From: Janthinobacterium sp. SUN073
GTDB lineage: Bacteria; Pseudomonadota; Gammaproteobacteria; Burkholderiales; Burkholderiaceae_D
Length of the DNA stretch: 64,000 bases
Direction of reading: 5' to 3'
Assembly (NCBI RefSeq): GCF_030397665.1
Contig: NZ_JAPUBT010000001.1
Span: 679,926 to 743,925 of the forward strand
Positions 1 through 7,358 of this stretch are shown here, in pieces (the stretch's first letter is position 1; each line of letters begins with the position of its first letter). The notes under the pieces are model-generated. The model was not told the origin of the DNA, searched no databases, and worked only from the letters and a program-made list of their open reading frames with translations. A program made the translations under genes and the position numbers.

Positions 1-570
1 GTGGGCCATGCGGCCGCCGCGATGAGCGAGATCGTCAATGAAGAAGTGACCATGTCGGTGCCGTCGATCACGTTCCTGAACCGTGCCGACGCGGCTGCAC
101 TGCTGGGCAGCAAGAAGGATGGCGAACGCATCTGCGGCGTCAGCCAGCATTACGATGGCGCCTTCGCCACCGAAGCCATCCTGATGTTCCCGGAAGACAA
201 GAGCCTGGAAATCGTGCGCCTGATGGTGGGCGATGCCATGCCGCTGCAGGAACTGACGGAAATGGAACAGGAGGCGATGAGCGAAATCGGCAACATCATC
301 CTCAACTCCTGCGTGGGCACCCTGGCCAACCTGTTCAACAGCGAACTGCATGGTTCGCTGCCCCTGTACCACGTGGGCACCAGCGCGGAAATCCTGTCCT
401 CGTTCGGTGGCCGCGATGACGAGGCTGTCGTGCTGATGCTGCATATCGACTTCGTGCTGTCCAAGCACCAGATCCACGGCTATGTCGCCTTCGTGCTCGA
501 CCTGTCCGCCTTGCACGACCTGAAACAGCAGGTCAGCCACTATCTGGCCAAGGTCCTGGGACAGGCGTGA
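1..570 (+). CDS. cheC: CheC-family CheY-P phosphatase, 5' truncated by window edge
   Basis: The C-terminal 189 residues of a CheC-like protein, which dephosphorylates CheY-P in chemotaxis. The frame is open from base 1. Its first residues, VGHAAAAMSE, match the end of the first CheC helix (usual pattern EIGNIGxGHAA), so the GTG at base 1 is an internal Val codon and the real start lies upstream. The second phosphatase helix is complete: SEIGNIILNSC, with the Glu-x-x-Asn pair, and a Pro about 22 residues later. The first Glu-x-x-Asn pair lies off-window. The stop lies 5 nt before the preferred start of the diguanylate cyclase, which suggests co-transcription. CheX/FliN-like relatives are the alternative, but the paired helices favour CheC. 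Confidence 0.85.
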   Translation: MGHAAAAMSEIVNEEVTMSVPSITFLNRADAAALLGSKKDGERICGVSQHYDGAFATEAILMFPEDKSLEIVRLMVGDAMPLQELTEMEQEAMSEIGNIILNSCVGTLANLFNSELHGSLPLYHVGTSAEILSSFGGRDDEAVVLMLHIDFVLSKHQIHGYVAFVLDLSALHDLKQQVSHYLAKVLGQA

Positions 571-575
571 CGATC

Positions 576-1547
576 ATGCCGGATGCCTTACACCGACTCG
601 CCCTGCTCGAAAGCATACTTGGTGCCGTCAACCTGGGCGCCATCGTGCTCGACGAGCAGCACCGCATCGTGCTGTGGAACCACTGGATGGCGCGCCACTC
701 GGCATATCGGGCCGACGCCGTGCTGGGGCAGGACTTCTTCGCCGTCTATCCGGAACTGCGGCACAAGCGCATTGATTCAGCCATCACCCAGGCCCTGCGC
801 GACAATTTCCAGTCGCTATTGTCGCAAACCCTGCACAAGGCGCCGTTTGCCCTGTACACGCATGGCGCAAGCGTTGGCGCGGCAGAAGGCCGCGAGCGCA
901 TGCAGCAAGCGATCGCCGTCACGCCGATCAATCTACCCGCTTCGCCGCGCCACTGCCTGATCCAGATCAATGATGTCACCATCGCCGTGGGCCGCGAAAA
1001 GCTGCTGCGCGAACAGACCATGGTTCTGCGCTCACAAACGTTTTCCGACGGCTTGACGGGCATTGCCAACCGCCGCCACTTCGACGTGGCGATCGAGAAG
1101 GAAATGCGGCGCGCCATGCGCACGGGCAGCCCCCTGTCGCTGCTGATGATCGATATTGACCATTTCAAGGATTACAACGACCATTACGGGCACCAGCAGG
1201 GCGACGACTGCCTGATCCGCGTGGCAGCCGAACTGGCCGCCATGCTGCAGCGTCCCAGCGACCTGCTGGCACGCTATGGCGGCGAGGAATTTGCCGCCAT
1301 CTTGCCCGACACGGACGCCGCGCAGGCGCTGCGCATGGCCGAGGCGATCCGCGAACGGGCGGCCGAGCTGCGCATTCCGCATGCCAAGACGGACAATGAG
1401 GTCAAGCACGTCACGGTCAGCATCGGCATCGCCACGCAGCACCCGCAGCAGCAAGTGGCCATCTCCGCCCTGATCGGCGCCGCCGACCGCGCCCTGTACC
1501 TGGCCAAGGGCGCCGGGCGCAACCGTGTGATGGTGCAGCCATTATAG
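576..1547 (+). CDS. PAS-GGDEF diguanylate cyclase
   Basis: A 323-residue cytoplasmic protein predicted to make c-di-GMP from two GTP. An N-terminal PAS-like domain (about residues 8-120, with LLESILGAVNLGAIVLD and VLWNHWMARHS) is followed by a GGDEF domain that opens with DGLTGIANRRHFD. The active-site loop is GGEEF at residues 235-239. RPSD sits five residues upstream, a normal RxxD inhibitory site, so both catalysis and product inhibition look intact. ATG 576 is preferred because AGG lies 10 nt upstream. GTG 567, overlapping the cheC stop, is the alternative and adds three residues. The cheC neighbour suggests a role linking chemotaxis-type signals to surface behaviour; that part is inference. 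Confidence 0.9.
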   Translation: MPDALHRLALLESILGAVNLGAIVLDEQHRIVLWNHWMARHSAYRADAVLGQDFFAVYPELRHKRIDSAITQALRDNFQSLLSQTLHKAPFALYTHGASVGAAEGRERMQQAIAVTPINLPASPRHCLIQINDVTIAVGREKLLREQTMVLRSQTFSDGLTGIANRRHFDVAIEKEMRRAMRTGSPLSLLMIDIDHFKDYNDHYGHQQGDDCLIRVAAELAAMLQRPSDLLARYGGEEFAAILPDTDAAQALRMAEAIRERAAELRIPHAKTDNEVKHVTVSIGIATQHPQQQVAISALIGAADRALYLAKGAGRNRVMVQPL

Positions 1548-1620
1548 GAAATGCAACGCCAGGCAAAGGATTCCAGTAGACATCTTTACCGCGTGTGCGT
1601 AGACTCGTAACTGATTGCAG

Positions 1621-1692
<72 letters not shown>

Positions 1693-1757
1693 GAATTTGT
1701 CTGTGGTATCTGTCCATGCGCATGGCCTGCCCATGCGGGACACGGCCAGGAGCGCTT

Positions 1758-3425
1758 GTGAATCTCGATCCTCCCTTCAAATCCGGCTTGCCGGGTGCTG
1801 GCACGGATACGACCATGGTGAATGGCATGCGCCTGCTGCTGTCGAGCGCTACCTTGCTGACCCTGTTCATCGATCCCGAGAGCGCCGGCAAGCTGAGCAA
1901 GATCACCTGGCTGATCTTTTCCGCGTACACCCTGCACAGCCTGCTGCTGTATGTGCTGGCCGTCCTGGGCCTGCGTTTGCCGGAAGATATTCTGCTGTAC
2001 TGGCTGGACGTGGCCTGGTATGCACTGATCGTATTCTCCAGCAGCAACCACAACAACCTGTTTTTCCTGTTTTTCTTCTTTGCCATCCTGACCGCGTCGT
2101 TCCAGCGCGGCTTCGAGGAAGGCGCGCGCATCACCCTGGCCTCGGCCGGCCTGTTCGCAGCCACAGCCCTGTTCGGCGAAACGGATGCGGAACTGTCGCG
2201 CCTGCTGCTGCGCGCCACCTTCCTGCTGGCGCTCGGCTACATGATCGCCTACTGGGGCGGCTCGGCCATCACGCAGCGCAGCCACCTGGCACTGCTGCGC
2301 GATGTCAGTCAGCTGTCCAATCCGCGCTTCGGTGTCGACCAGACCATTACCTCGGTGCTGGAAAAAACCCGCAGTTATTTTAACGGCCGCAGTTGCCTGC
2401 TGGTCATGCAGGACAAGGGCACACGCGTCTGGTCGCTGCGCAGCGTGCTGCATACGGCAACGGGCGTCGTGCACACCAACTCGCTCCTCAGCGATGACGC
2501 GGCCAGTCCCCTGCTCGCTTTCGCGCACGATAGAATCGCGCTGTACAACCAGCCCGTCGGCCCCTGGCTGCCGTGGACAGGCGGCGCGCGCATGCTCGAT
2601 CCCCACAGCGGGCGCTGGCTGCGGCATGACGCCGCGGCAGGCGCCCGTCTGGCCGAACTGCTCGAAGCGCACGCCTTCATCAGCGCGCCACTGCCCTTGC
2701 GCAATGGCAAGGGCCGCATCTTTATCGTCTGCGCCACCAGCATGAGCAAGACCGACGCCCTTTTTCTCAGCCATATCGGCGCGCAGGCGTTTCCCGTCAT
2801 TGAAAACATCGATCTGCTCGACCGCCTGGCATCGCAGGCGGCCTCGCGCGAGCGCGAAAAGATCGCGCGCGACCTGCATGACACGGCCGTGCAGCCATAC
2901 ATCGGCTTGCGCCACGGCCTGGCCGCCCTGCGCAATGAAGCCACGCCGGGCAATCCGCTGCTGCCCGAACTGGAAAAACTGATCCTCATGTCGGGCCAGG
3001 TGATCGCCGACCTGCGCAGCTATGCGCGCACCTTCAAGAACGGCCAGGTGCAAAGCGAGCCGGAACTGCTGGTCGCGCTACGCCGCCAGGCGGCACAAAT
3101 TCACGAATTCTATGGCATCGACATCACCCTGCACATCGAAGGCGACCTGCACATCAACGACCGCCTGGCGGCCGAGGTGTTCCAGATCGTCAACGAGGGC
3201 ATGAGCAATATTCGCAAGCATACCTCGGCGCGCCACGGCGCCATCAAGCTGACTTGCGTGCAGGGCGCGCTGCACATCAGCATCGACAATGAATGCGCGG
3301 CCGCGCACGTGCCCGATTTCCTGCCCGACTCGCTGGCCGAGCGCGCCGCTGCCCTCGGTGGCAGCGCCCGCGTCACCCACAGCCGCCTTGGCCACACTTC
3401 CGTGCAGATCGAGATCCCGATATGA
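1758..3425 (+). CDS. Membrane sensor histidine kinase, NarL/UhpB (HisKA_3) type
   Basis: A 555-residue kinase with about six hydrophobic segments in the first 200 residues (for example ITWLIFSAYTLHSLLLYVL and NLFFLFFFFAILTASF). A GAF-like region follows, then a HisKA_3 dimerisation helix with the phospho-accepting His374 in ARDLHDTAVQPYIGLR, and a C-terminal HATPase domain (QIVNEGMSNIRKHT). The ATP-lid glycine motif is weak. The GTG start is chosen because AGGAG at 1748-1752 stands 5 nt upstream; an ATG at 1716 lacks such a site. The stop overlaps the response-regulator start (ATGA), so the two form a pair. Position directly upstream of the Flp genes suggests pilus regulation, which is inference. 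Confidence 0.88.
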   Translation: MNLDPPFKSGLPGAGTDTTMVNGMRLLLSSATLLTLFIDPESAGKLSKITWLIFSAYTLHSLLLYVLAVLGLRLPEDILLYWLDVAWYALIVFSSSNHNNLFFLFFFFAILTASFQRGFEEGARITLASAGLFAATALFGETDAELSRLLLRATFLLALGYMIAYWGGSAITQRSHLALLRDVSQLSNPRFGVDQTITSVLEKTRSYFNGRSCLLVMQDKGTRVWSLRSVLHTATGVVHTNSLLSDDAASPLLAFAHDRIALYNQPVGPWLPWTGGARMLDPHSGRWLRHDAAAGARLAELLEAHAFISAPLPLRNGKGRIFIVCATSMSKTDALFLSHIGAQAFPVIENIDLLDRLASQAASREREKIARDLHDTAVQPYIGLRHGLAALRNEATPGNPLLPELEKLILMSGQVIADLRSYARTFKNGQVQSEPELLVALRRQAAQIHEFYGIDITLHIEGDLHINDRLAAEVFQIVNEGMSNIRKHTSARHGAIKLTCVQGALHISIDNECAAAHVPDFLPDSLAERAAALGGSARVTHSRLGHTSVQIEIPI

Positions 3426-4138
3426 CCGACATGAATGAACGCCAGCACCTGCCCAACGTCCACACCCACACCAGCATCCGCGTCATGCTGGTCGACGACC
3501 ACAAGACCATGCTGTGGGGCCTGGAACGGCTGATCGGCGGCGAACACTCAGGCATGCGCGTGGTCGCCACGGCGTCCGACAGCGCAGCAGCGCTGGCACA
3601 GGCGCTGGCGCTGGAACCCGATGTCATCGTGCTGGATCTGGACCTGGGCGGCATCAGTTCGCTGGCCATCCTGCCGGCGCTGGTACGGCAAGGCAACACA
3701 CGCATACTGGTGCTGACGGCCAGCCACGACCAGGCCACGCTGGACCAGGCCATCCTCAAAGGCGCGCGCGGGATCATCAGCAAGGATGCGCCGGCCGAGA
3801 TGGTGCTCAAGGCCATCGAAAAGGTCTATCACGGCGAACTGTGGCTGGAGCAAGCCATGCTGGGGCGCATGATGACCCAGCTGACGCAGCCGGGCGGCGC
3901 ATCGGCGCACGCCATCGCCGTGGCCAGCCTGACCTTGAAGGAGAGAAAGATCATCGCCGCGCTGGTGCACGGCAGCGGCACGCCAGCCAAGCTGCTGGCG
4001 GACCAGCTGTGCATCTCGGAACACACCTTGCGCAATCACCTGACGTCGATCTACCGCAAGCTGGGCGTGTACAACCGCCTGGAACTGTACGCTTACGCCA
4101 CCAAGCACCAGCTGGGCGAATTGCCGCCCACCAGCTGA
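3422..4138 (+). CDS. LuxR/NarL-type response regulator
   Basis: A 238-residue response regulator translationally coupled to the upstream kinase (ATGA overlap). The receiver domain (about residues 20-140) has the acidic pair in VMLVDDHK and the probable phospho-acceptor Asp72 in VIVLDLDLGG. The C-terminal LuxR helix-turn-helix is recognisable in LTLKERKIIAALVHG, LADQLCISEHTLRNHLTSI and YRKLGVYNRLELYAYA. It is a DNA-binding transcription factor phosphorylated by the kinase. The next genes are the Flp pilin group on the same strand after a 243-nt gap, so they are the first targets to test. Its actual regulon cannot be read from the sequence. Confidence 0.9.
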   Translation: MTDMNERQHLPNVHTHTSIRVMLVDDHKTMLWGLERLIGGEHSGMRVVATASDSAAALAQALALEPDVIVLDLDLGGISSLAILPALVRQGNTRILVLTASHDQATLDQAILKGARGIISKDAPAEMVLKAIEKVYHGELWLEQAMLGRMMTQLTQPGGASAHAIAVASLTLKERKIIAALVHGSGTPAKLLADQLCISEHTLRNHLTSIYRKLGVYNRLELYAYATKHQLGELPPTS

Positions 4139-4268
4139 TTCCCGTTCCCGCAGCAGCATCCCCTCACAGGGCGCCCGCTTTGCCAGCGTAGCGCCAGGCA
4201 TGCGTTCGGCCTGCACCTGCGCGTGCCAAGCCCAGCCATGACAATTGTCCCAAAAAAATCGAGCATAT

Positions 4269-4289
4269 CCTCCCTGCCGGAAAGGGAGG
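4269..4289 (+). terminator. Short GC hairpin between regulator and Flp genes
   Basis: CCTCCCT (4269-4275) pairs with AGGGAGG (4283-4289) around a 7-nt loop. It is followed by a pyrimidine-rich stretch but no true T-run, so it may be a weak terminator or a processing/attenuation element separating the two-component genes from the pilus operon. A TATATT at 4321-4326 could be a -10 element for the pilus operon, but no good -35 stands at the right distance. Confidence 0.3.
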
Positions 4290-4381
4290 TTCTTCTGATG
4301 TAGATCAAGCTGCCCACTTCTATATTGGTGTTACCGGAGTGCAAATCACACGCCACGGTCCACCACGACACGGAGCACGGC

Positions 4382-4528
4382 ATGCGCCTAGCCAAGTTTC
4401 TTCCTGCATCACTATCCGCCTATTTGCAGGGCAAGGAAAAGGCCGCCTTCTACCGCTATGCCCTGGTCGCCGCACTGCTGGCCGTGATCTGCATCATCGG
4501 GCTGCTGGCACTGGGAGTAAGCCCGTAA
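4382..4528 (+). CDS. Small single-pass membrane protein preceding Flp pilins
   Basis: A 48-residue product with a short basic/amphipathic N-terminus (MRLAKFLPASL, QGKEKAAFYRY) and one transmembrane segment (ALVAALLAVICIIGLLALG). GGAG at 4372-4375 is 6 nt before the ATG. The overall plan (polar head, single hydrophobic helix) resembles Flp pilins, but the G/xxxxEY processing motif is absent and there is no C-terminal tail. It is either a degenerate pilin or a separate small assembly factor. It lies 80 nt upstream of the first true Flp gene on the same strand. No function is assigned. Confidence 0.6.
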   Translation: MRLAKFLPASLSAYLQGKEKAAFYRYALVAALLAVICIIGLLALGVSP

Positions 4529-4608
4529 GGCAGCGTTTCGCGGAAATACCCCTGCAAGACAGCAATGCCGTTTCACCCACCGTAGTTCCTCAACCACCAG
4601 GAGTTGTC

Positions 4609-4779
4609 ATGAACCTCATCAAAAACTTTATCCGCGAAGAAGATGGCGTGACCGCCATTGAATATGGCCTGATCGCCGCCTTGATCGCTGTCGTGATCAT
4701 TGTTGCCGTCAAGCTCATCGGCACAAACCTGAACATCATCTTCAACAAGGTCGCTACTGCCCTGGTTCCCGCCGCGTAA
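4609..4779 (+). CDS. flp: Flp/Fap-type pilin (major Tad pilin candidate)
   Basis: A 56-residue prepilin. The leader MNLIKNFIREEDG ends in Gly13 and is followed by VTAIEYGLIAALIAVVII, the standard Flp motif with Glu at +5 and Tyr at +6 of the mature protein, then one hydrophobic helix and a short polar tail. AGGAG at 4599-4603 lies 5 nt upstream of the ATG. Cleavage after Gly13 would be done by the prepilin peptidase encoded at 6073-6660. Tad pili mediate tight surface adherence and biofilm formation. Gene position at the head of the tad operon and the canonical motif make this the probable major pilin. Confidence 0.93.
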   Translation: MNLIKNFIREEDGVTAIEYGLIAALIAVVIIVAVKLIGTNLNIIFNKVATALVPAA

Positions 4780-4847
4780 CAGACCACAAGCCGGGCTGGC
4801 CCTGTGCGGCCCGGCTGTTGGTAATTGTCCAGTTTCCGAGGTACGCC

Positions 4848-5021
4848 ATGAAACGCTTGTTCTCCTGCCTGCATGAAGATTCAGCCGTCACCGCGATCGA
4901 ATACGCGCTGCTGGCCAGCCTGCTGGCAGTGGCAGTGGTGGCCAGCATCAGCCTGGTCGGCGACCAGGTGCTGCTCATGTACGGCCATATCAAGGACCAG
5001 ATCATCCTGGCGCTATCATGA
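4848..5021 (+). CDS. Second Flp-like pilin with Ala at the cleavage site
   Basis: A 57-residue prepilin-like protein: leader MKRLFSCLHEDSA, then VTAIEYALLASLLAVAVVAS, a single hydrophobic helix and a longer tail (LVGDQVLLMYGHIKDQIILALS). It matches Flp1 around the EY signature, but the residue before the expected cleavage point is Ala13 instead of Gly. GAGG at 4838-4841 is 6 nt from the ATG. Its stop overlaps the start of the PAP2-family gene (ATGA), so translation is coupled to a membrane enzyme. It may be a minor pilin, a slowly processed pilin or an unprocessed anchor. Confidence 0.85.
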   Translation: MKRLFSCLHEDSAVTAIEYALLASLLAVAVVASISLVGDQVLLMYGHIKDQIILALS

Positions 5022-6076
5022 ACTCCCTGCACAGCCATCGCCCCCTGTACCTGATCGTGCTTGGCTATGCCGCCGCGGTCACATTGCTCCTTGGCCGCCT
5101 CTCCACGCTGCGCGACTGCGTGCCGATACTTTCCGGCTTTCTCCTCATTTCGCTGCTGTGCGCCGTGTTTGCGCTATGTGGCTACAGCCTGTATGTGATG
5201 CTCATGCTGCGCCCAGATCGCCTGTGCCATTACCTCTATCACGTGCTGCGCCGCTACCTGAGCAGGGAACGCCTGCTGCAGGCGCTACCCGTGTTGCTGC
5301 TCATTCCCATCTTTGCCGCCAGCTTCACCGCCTTCAAGGCGGCCATTCCCCACTTGCATCCCTACACCTGGGACAGTCGCCTGTCCGCCTGGGATATCGC
5401 CCTGCACGGCGGTACCGCGCCATGGGCATGGCTGCAACCGCTGCTGGGCTATCCATGGATGACGGGCCTGCTGAACGTCAGCTACCACCTGTGGTTCTTC
5501 CTGTTCTATGCCACGATCTACTGGCTGGCGCAAGACACGCGCCGGCCGCTGCTGCGCATGCAGTTCCTGCTCAGTTTTGTCCTCTCCTGGATCATCCTGG
5601 GCAGCATCGCGGCCATGCTGTTTGCCTCCGTCGGCCCCTGCTACTACGGCCACTTGCACGGCAGCGACCCCTACGCCCCACTGATGGCCTATCTGCACGA
5701 AGCCAACCAGCACTTCCCCATCTGGGCCTTGTCGGTGCAAGACATGCTGTGGCAAGACTACCAGAGCAGGGGTGCTTCGAGCGAACTTGGCATCTCGGCC
5801 ATGCCCAGCATGCATGTCGCCACCGCCGTGCTGATGGCCTTGCTGGGCTGGCGCGTCAACCGCACCGCCGGCCTCGCCCTCAGCGTTTTCGCCATGCTGA
5901 TCATGCTCGGTTCCGTGCACCTGGGCTGGCACTACGCGCTCGACGGCTATGCCGGTGCGGCCGGCGCGGCACTGGTCTGGCATGCGGTGGGCCGCCTGCT
6001 GCGTACCGGCGGCGTCTCCGTCAGCACGGTGGGCGCTGCGGCGCCATGCATGAGCAAGGAAGGGCTGCTGTCATGA
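5018..6076 (+). CDS. PAP2-superfamily integral membrane protein (PAP2_3-like)
   Basis: A 352-residue polytopic membrane protein with about six hydrophobic segments. Two phosphatase-type motifs are visible near the C-terminus: ISAMPSMHVA (about residues 257-266) and SVHLGWHYALDGYAG (about 298-312), resembling PSGH and SRxxxxxHxxxD with the two histidines and the Asp kept. This pattern fits the PAP2_3 branch, which includes inositol-phosphorylceramide synthase-like enzymes acting on lipid-linked phosphates. The gene overlaps Flp2 upstream and tadV downstream, both by ATGA, so it is an integral part of the pilus operon. The substrate is unknown; lipid or glycolipid modification connected with the pilus is inference. 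Confidence 0.75.
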   Translation: MNSLHSHRPLYLIVLGYAAAVTLLLGRLSTLRDCVPILSGFLLISLLCAVFALCGYSLYVMLMLRPDRLCHYLYHVLRRYLSRERLLQALPVLLLIPIFAASFTAFKAAIPHLHPYTWDSRLSAWDIALHGGTAPWAWLQPLLGYPWMTGLLNVSYHLWFFLFYATIYWLAQDTRRPLLRMQFLLSFVLSWIILGSIAAMLFASVGPCYYGHLHGSDPYAPLMAYLHEANQHFPIWALSVQDMLWQDYQSRGASSELGISAMPSMHVATAVLMALLGWRVNRTAGLALSVFAMLIMLGSVHLGWHYALDGYAGAAGAALVWHAVGRLLRTGGVSVSTVGAAAPCMSKEGLLS

Positions 6077-6660
6077 GTTCCGCCCTGACTTCGCTGCTGT
6101 GCCTCGCCTTGTTGGCCGGCCTGTTGGGTACTGCCCTGTGGCATGACCTGCGCACGCGGCGCATCCCGAATCGCTTGGTGCTGTGGGGCACGGTGGGCGG
6201 CGTGCTCCTGAACAGCATGCTGCCGGCCGGCGCCGGCCTGTTCCAGCAGCCGTTTGGCGGCCTGGGCCTGCTGCAGTCGCTGGCCGGCGCCGCAGCCGGA
6301 CTGGCCCTGATGCTACCCATGTATTTGCTGCGCGCCCTGGGCGCCGGCGACGTCAAGCTGATGGCCATGTGCGGCGCCTTCCTGGGGCCGCTTGCCGTGC
6401 TCGAAGCGGTGCTGCTGACCTTGCTCGCTGGCGGCGTGCTGGCCATCGCCGCCGCCCTGCTGGGACGCCGTTTGCGCCAGGTGCTGAAAAACGCCTATCA
6501 CATGCTGCTCGGCACGCTGCTGCAAAGTCTCGCGGGCGGCCCCGCTACCGTGGCCGAGCCGCCTGCCGTCACCGGCAAGCTGGCTTACGCCTTTGCCATC
6601 ACCAGCGGCACGGGCCTGCAAATTTTCCTGACGTACAACCACCTGTGGAGCTTGCGCTGA
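6073..6660 (+). CDS. tadV: TadV/CpaA-type prepilin peptidase
   Basis: A 195-residue inner-membrane aspartic peptidase that removes the leader of Flp prepilins. Both catalytic aspartates are present: Asp25 in WHDLRTRRIPN and Asp93 in the ALGAGDVKLMA motif. Five to six hydrophobic segments surround them. It lacks the N-terminal methyltransferase domain of PilD-type peptidases, as is usual for the short Tad type. The start overlaps the PAP2 gene stop (ATGA). The C-terminal tail after the last membrane segments (about residues 150-195) is longer than in minimal TadV proteins and has no recognised motif. Confidence 0.92.
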   Translation: MSSALTSLLCLALLAGLLGTALWHDLRTRRIPNRLVLWGTVGGVLLNSMLPAGAGLFQQPFGGLGLLQSLAGAAAGLALMLPMYLLRALGAGDVKLMAMCGAFLGPLAVLEAVLLTLLAGGVLAIAAALLGRRLRQVLKNAYHMLLGTLLQSLAGGPATVAEPPAVTGKLAYAFAITSGTGLQIFLTYNHLWSLR

Positions 6661-6701
6661 ACAGCGCATATCCATGACCGCAACCAGAACGGGACGCCAT
6701 C

Positions 6702-7322
6702 ATGAACGCCATCAGCACCCTGCGCCACTCTCGGCACGCCAGCCTGCTCGGCAACGCCTTCATGGCGGCCATCTGGGCCGTGTTTGCCTATGCCCACGTG
6801 CTCGCTTACCTTCACACCAGTGACTGGAGCTATTTGCTGTTCTGCATGACGGAAACCGTCTCGGCCCTGTTTTTCCTGATCCGCACGGCACCGGACAGCG
6901 TCTCGACCGACATGCGCGACTGGCTGCTGGCCATCGGCGCCACCTTCGCGCCTTTCTTCTTCAGTCCTTCCGACATGGCGCTCTGGGCCGATGCACGCTA
7001 CCTGCTGCTGCCGGGCAGCGCCTTGCTGCTCACGGGCCTGCTGTCACTGAACCGCAGCTTCGGCCTGGTGGCTGCCCAGCGCACCATCAAGACCCGCGGT
7101 GTCTACCGTATGGTGCGCCACCCGCTGTACGCCAGCTACCTGATTTCCCTGAGCGGCTACGTGCTGGCCAATACCTCGACAGCGAATCTTCTCATCTACG
7201 TCGCGACGATGGTGCTGCTACTGGCGCGCCTGCTGCGCGAAGAGCGCTTCCTGGCTGCCGACGTGCGCTACCGCGCCTACATGCGCCAGGTGAAATACCG
7301 CTTGCTGCCTTTCATTTTCTGA
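6702..7322 (+). CDS. ICMT/PEMT-like membrane methyltransferase
   Basis: A 206-residue integral membrane protein. The C-terminal half carries the isoprenylcysteine-carboxyl/phospholipid methyltransferase signature: GVYRMVRHPLYASYLI with His140, the acidic pair in REERFL (Glu180-Glu181), and a closing YRAYMRQVKYRLLPF. Such enzymes use S-adenosylmethionine on membrane-embedded or membrane-adjacent substrates. The N-terminal half is hydrophobic with several membrane spans. It sits 41 nt after tadV in the same direction and 36 nt before the AAA+ gene. ICMT-like genes are not core Tad components. Candidate substrates are a lipid or a pilus component; this cannot be decided from sequence. Confidence 0.78.
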   Translation: MNAISTLRHSRHASLLGNAFMAAIWAVFAYAHVLAYLHTSDWSYLLFCMTETVSALFFLIRTAPDSVSTDMRDWLLAIGATFAPFFFSPSDMALWADARYLLLPGSALLLTGLLSLNRSFGLVAAQRTIKTRGVYRMVRHPLYASYLISLSGYVLANTSTANLLIYVATMVLLLARLLREERFLAADVRYRAYMRQVKYRLLPFIF

Positions 7323-7358
7323 TCACCAGCCCAGATCGACCCGCAACAAGGAGCCGTC

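Noticed and set aside
4873..6660. 595-codon plus-strand frame spanning the PAP2 gene and tadV
   Set aside because: Its N-terminal two thirds are out of frame with the clear PAP2 protein and show no family features. Only the tadV part (from 6073) is real.
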